This document shows positions 14,127 through 15,969 of a stretch of 15,969 bases of DNA, in pieces (the first letter of the stretch is position 1; each line of letters opens with the position of its first letter). The notes beneath the pieces were generated by a model that searched no databases, was not told the origin of the DNA, and was given only the letters and a program-made list of their open reading frames with translations. This DNA comes from Rhizobacter sp. GTDB taxonomy: Bacteria > Pseudomonadota > Gammaproteobacteria > Burkholderiales > Burkholderiaceae_C. A program made the translations under genes and the position numbers. The stretch is taken from assembly GCA_025360945.1 (NCBI GenBank), contig JANYBE010000293.1, forward strand, positions 1 to 15,969, given 5' to 3'.

Positions 14127-14831
14127 ATGCCGCCGCGGTTGACCCGCGGCGGCCTCCGTTGGGCGGTGTTGCTGGCGATCACGATCCACGCAGCGGTGTT
14201 CTTTCCGCTGCAGGGGGGTTCGTCGCGAAACGGGCTCGTCGTCGTGTCGCCGTCGATGCATGTGCGCATGCTGAGCGCGTCGCGGGAGCAGACGCCCGTC
14301 CCCTTGCTCGCGCCGGTATCGATACCGCCGGCCCGGCCCAGCATTGGCGGCAATCCTGGTGAGGCGCAGGTCACGCGGTCGACCACGAAAATGCTGTCGA
14401 GCCCCCTGGCTGCATCGACGACAGCGGCCGAGCCATTGACTGCGAATCCGCCGCCCGCGAACCCGGTCGCCAGCGCGGCGGCGACGCAAGCACGTGGTTT
14501 GCCGCCGGCCCCGGACTATCTTGCGGCTGGGCAACTCGATCCCGGGCCGACCCCTTTGTCTGAGATCGAGCCCGAGTATCCCGAAGCGGCCGGGTCGCTG
14601 CGAGGTGCGGTGATTCTGCGGCTGCTGATCAGCGACCAGGGCGTTGTCGACGACGTCAGCGTAGTGCGGGCCGCGCCCGAGGGGGTGTTCGATGCCGCGG
14701 CGGTCGCCGCATTCAGGGCAGCGACGTTCTCGCCAGGCAGGGTGCTCGGCGTACCGGTCAAGAGCCAACTCACCATCGAGGTGGCATTCACGCCGCTGCA
14801 GCGGGGCGACGTTTCGACCCGAAAATACTGA
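14127..14831 (+). CDS. TonB-family C-terminal-domain protein (energy transducer-like)
   Basis: From ATG 14127 it is 234 residues, with GGAG at 14117-14120 six bases upstream. The frame is open back to GTG 14043, overlapping the end of pilY1, and ATG 14094 is also possible. The N-terminus is short and basic (PPRLTRGGLR). It is followed by one TM helix (residues 12-28, 'WAVLLAITIHAAVFFPL') whose His21 recalls the conserved TM histidine of TonB. A Pro/Ala/Ser/Thr-rich periplasmic linker follows. The TonB C-terminal fold begins at 'PEYP' (149-152) and includes 'GAVILRLLISDQGVVDDVSVV' (~159-179), 'FDAAAVAAFRAATFSPG' and a final beta strand. No exbB or exbD is near, so it may borrow another ExbBD pair or serve a different envelope role. 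The TonB-like call is firm, the partner unknown. Confidence 0.85.
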   Translation: MPPRLTRGGLRWAVLLAITIHAAVFFPLQGGSSRNGLVVVSPSMHVRMLSASREQTPVPLLAPVSIPPARPSIGGNPGEAQVTRSTTKMLSSPLAASTTAAEPLTANPPPANPVASAAATQARGLPPAPDYLAAGQLDPGPTPLSEIEPEYPEAAGSLRGAVILRLLISDQGVVDDVSVVRAAPEGVFDAAAVAAFRAATFSPGRVLGVPVKSQLTIEVAFTPLQRGDVSTRKY

Positions 14832-14870
14832 GTAGCGCGGTAAATGCGCGGGGACCGGCCTCGAAGCCGG
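14832..14870 (+). repeat. REP-like GTAG plus hairpin upstream of the RAYT-like gene
   Basis: GTAG at 14832-14835 directly follows the TonB-like stop codon. A GCGC...GCGC imperfect stem comes next, and then a hairpin CCGGC (14855-14859) / GCCGG (14866-14870) with a six-base loop. The 9-mer CCGGCCTCG occurs twice, at 14855 and 14867. GTAG followed by a hairpin is how REP elements recognised by RAYT proteins look, and a RAYT-like gene lies just downstream. It could equally be the terminator of the pil operon. Only one copy is seen here. Confidence 0.3.
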
Positions 14871-14877
14871 CCTCGAT

Positions 14878-14889
14878 TGCTTGTATTGA
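14878..14889 (+). repeat. Left copy of a 12-base direct repeat flanking the RAYT-like gene
   Basis: TGCTTGTATTGA here is identical to 15660-15671. This copy is 15 bases before the RAYT-like start codon. The flanking bases differ on both sides, so the match is exactly 12. Confidence 0.8.
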
Positions 14890-14904
14890 CTTCGGATCCT
14901 CGTG

Positions 14905-15609
14905 ATGGCCCGCCTCAATCGTCTCGTCGTTCCCGGGTTTGCCCACCATGTCGTGCAGCGATCCATCGCAGGGCAAGAGGGGTTCCGCGGCTTGGCCGAC
15001 CACACCTTGTTCAAGGCGGCATTGCGGCGAAGTAGTTCGGAATGTCGCGTGGCCCTTCACGCCTACGTGCTGCTGCCGCACGAGTTTCAACTGCTGGTCA
15101 CGCCGGGGGCCGGGCCGGACCTCGGGCGAATGATGCAGGCGCTGTCCCGCTTCTATGTGCTGGCCTTCAATCGGCGCCATGGTCGCGCCGGTGCGCTCTG
15201 GCAGGGCCGGTATCGGGCGGCGCCGGTCGGTGGATCGGACGCATTGCTGGCATGCATGCGGTATATCGAACAGGCCCCTCAACGCGCGGGTGGGATCGGT
15301 GTCGCGGCGTTTCCCTGGTCCAGCGCAGCTGTCCACGCCGGGGCGGGGGTCGATGCCATGCTGGCCAGCGTTCCTGCCGATTCTGCTTACTGGAGTCTGG
15401 GAAATACACCGTTCGAACGCGAGGCTACATACGCGCGGCTGCTCGAACAACCATTGACTCCAGCCGAGCTGTACGCGGTGGAGTCGACCACATTGAAGGG
15501 GTGGGCCCTAGGCTCTGGCGAGTTTATTGCTACGCTGAGCGCTGACTCCCAACGCCGAGTTCTCGCCACGCCTCGAGGCCGGCCTAGAAAGTTGACGCCG
15601 ACCACGTGA
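14905..15609 (+). CDS. RAYT-like (Transposase_17/Y1) protein with a lost HUH motif
   Basis: A 234-residue protein of the REP-associated tyrosine transposase family. Landmarks are 'MARLNRLVVPGFAHHVVQR' at the N-terminus, 'ALHAYVLLP' before the catalytic site, 'GRMMQALSRFYVLAFNRRHGR', 'GALWQGRYRAA', 'LLACMRYIEQAPQRAG', 'FPWSS' and the C-terminal 'RGRPRK'. In the family the P-N-H-V-H-L-L segment supplies the metal-binding HUH pair. Here it reads P-H-E-F-Q-L-L (H59, E60, F61, Q62), so both catalytic histidines are replaced. The presumed catalytic Tyr (Y84) is still present, and 'G-N-N-R-Q' of relatives is 'S-I-A-G-Q'. The frame is intact with no stop or shift, which argues against simple decay. 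GTG 14902 is an alternative start; ATG 14905 gives the family N-terminus. Likely inactive as a nuclease, possibly kept for DNA binding. Confidence 0.85.
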   Translation: MARLNRLVVPGFAHHVVQRSIAGQEGFRGLADHTLFKAALRRSSSECRVALHAYVLLPHEFQLLVTPGAGPDLGRMMQALSRFYVLAFNRRHGRAGALWQGRYRAAPVGGSDALLACMRYIEQAPQRAGGIGVAAFPWSSAAVHAGAGVDAMLASVPADSAYWSLGNTPFEREATYARLLEQPLTPAELYAVESTTLKGWALGSGEFIATLSADSQRRVLATPRGRPRKLTPTT

Positions 15610-15642
15610 CTGAACGGTGCATGGGGGAAGAAGCATTGAATT

Positions 15643-15671
15643 TTGACTGTCCCCAAATATGCTTGTATTGA
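15643..15671 (+). promoter_or_regulatory. Possible promoter for gltB
   Basis: TTGACT (15643-15648) is a fair -35 match. With 17 bases between, TATTGA (15666-15671) is a weak -10 that matches at three positions. The region is AT-rich in an otherwise GC-rich window and lies 105 bases before the gltB ATG. The -10 falls in the right copy of the 12-base repeat and the -35 touches the inverted repeat, so the two readings compete. Confidence 0.25.
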
Positions 15672-15697
15672 AAATAGTAATCAATAATTAGGGACAG
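15647..15697 (+). repeat. Inverted repeat around an AT-rich core downstream of the RAYT-like gene
   Basis: CTGTCCC (15647-15653) is the exact reverse complement of GGGACAG (15691-15697). Partial complementarity continues inward in the AT-rich core (15655-15660 with 15684-15689, one mismatch). GGGACAGACC-type sequence is common beside RAYT genes by my recollection, so this may be the right end or a REP-like recognition site of a former element. Confidence 0.5.
15660..15671 (+). repeat. Right copy of the 12-base direct repeat
   Basis: TGCTTGTATTGA, identical to 14878-14889. It lies 50 bases after the RAYT-like stop codon and inside the GGGACAG inverted repeat. The copies are 782 bases apart, measured start to start. 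Confidence 0.8.
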
Positions 15698-15775
15698 ACC
15701 CTGTTTCATGTGCGTTGAACGAAATGCTGCGCTGCAGTATCCTGAACCTATTCGACGCCAGCATCCGAGGTCGCT

Positions 15776-15969
15776 ATGAACTCAATCTCGCCAGTCTCAC
15801 CCGTTCAGTGGCCCGTCGCGCAAGAGGAAATCGATGCGGCCGCCCTGCACGGGCTGTACGAGCCAAGTCACGAACACGACGCCTGTGGAGTCGGCTTTGT
15901 GGCCCACATCAAGGGGCAGAAGGCCCACAGCATCGTTACCCAGGGCCTGAAGATCCTCGAGAACCTCGA
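15776..15969 (+). CDS. gltB: Glutamate synthase (NADPH) large subunit, N-terminal part
   Basis: The frame runs from ATG 15776 to the window end (64 codons and two bases), so the gene is cut by the window. GAGG at 15767-15770 is 5 bases upstream. The N-terminal sequence carries a short propeptide-like segment and then 'HDACGVGFVAHIKG', where Cys37 is the expected N-terminal nucleophile of the class II glutamine amidotransferase domain after propeptide removal. 'GLKILENL' follows, as in GltB. The enzyme transfers the amide of glutamine to 2-oxoglutarate, giving two glutamates, with GltD as small subunit in ammonium assimilation. The 166 bases before it hold an inverted repeat and a possible promoter, so it is probably transcribed apart from the pil operon. 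Confidence 0.93.
   Translation, partial: MNSISPVSPVQWPVAQEEIDAAALHGLYEPSHEHDACGVGFVAHIKGQKAHSIVTQGLKILENL

Noticed and set aside
11951..14386. Long antisense open frame across the C-terminal part of pilY1 and the TonB-like gene
   Set aside because: It crosses two genes with clear protein families on the + strand and has no domain of its own.
15573..15590. GC-rich sequence near the end of the RAYT-like gene that resembles, in inverted form, the GCCGGCCTCGA before the gene
   Set aside because: This part codes for the conserved RGRPRK tail, so the 11-base inverted match may be only coding constraint; too weak to list as an element end.

Overview
The window looks like a chromosomal segment of a GC-rich betaproteobacterium, most likely Burkholderiales. 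The reasons are the gene content (aroK-aroB, a PilE/FimT/PilV/PilW/PilX/PilY1 minor-pilin cluster, then gltB), the codon use, and the protein style. Assignment below order level is not supported by what can be read here. All convincing genes lie on the + strand.

Layout. (1) 1-495: the 3' end of a gene for a protein with bacterial Ig-like (Big-1 type) domains. (2) 503-2187: aroK and aroB, two shikimate-pathway enzymes. (3) 2223-2681: a small exported DUF3617-type protein, followed by two GC-rich hairpins. (4) 2888-14059: a tightly packed type IV pilus minor-pilin operon of pilE-like, fimT/gspH-like, pilV, pilW, pilX and a giant pilY1. The genes overlap or are spaced by 0-23 bases. (5) 14127-14831: a TonB-family C-terminal-domain protein. 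(6) 14905-15609: a RAYT-like (Transposase_17/Y1) protein whose HUH motif is gone. It is flanked by a 12-base perfect direct repeat and an inverted repeat. (7) From 15776 off the end: the start of gltB, glutamate synthase large subunit.

The outstanding object is PilY1, 2590 residues where about 1000-1500 would be ordinary. Its von Willebrand factor A-like domain appears to be split by an insertion of roughly 1370 residues. That insertion holds two unrelated tandem arrays: 33 uninterrupted in-phase heptads of S-T-x-Q-x-x-Q type (693 bases), and 33 cysteine-paired units of about 29 residues (2853 bases, 66 cysteines, C-x15-C). The second array also has a 4-unit higher-order period. Both arrays are built from multiples of three bases, so recombination could change their length without breaking the frame.

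How the genes fit together: the prepilins would form a minor-pilin complex that primes and caps type IV pili, with PilY1 as the tip-associated adhesin or mechanosensor. The enormous insertion would make this a stalk-like or extensible tip adhesin. That is inference; what is directly seen is the repeat structure and its position inside the VWA-like domain.
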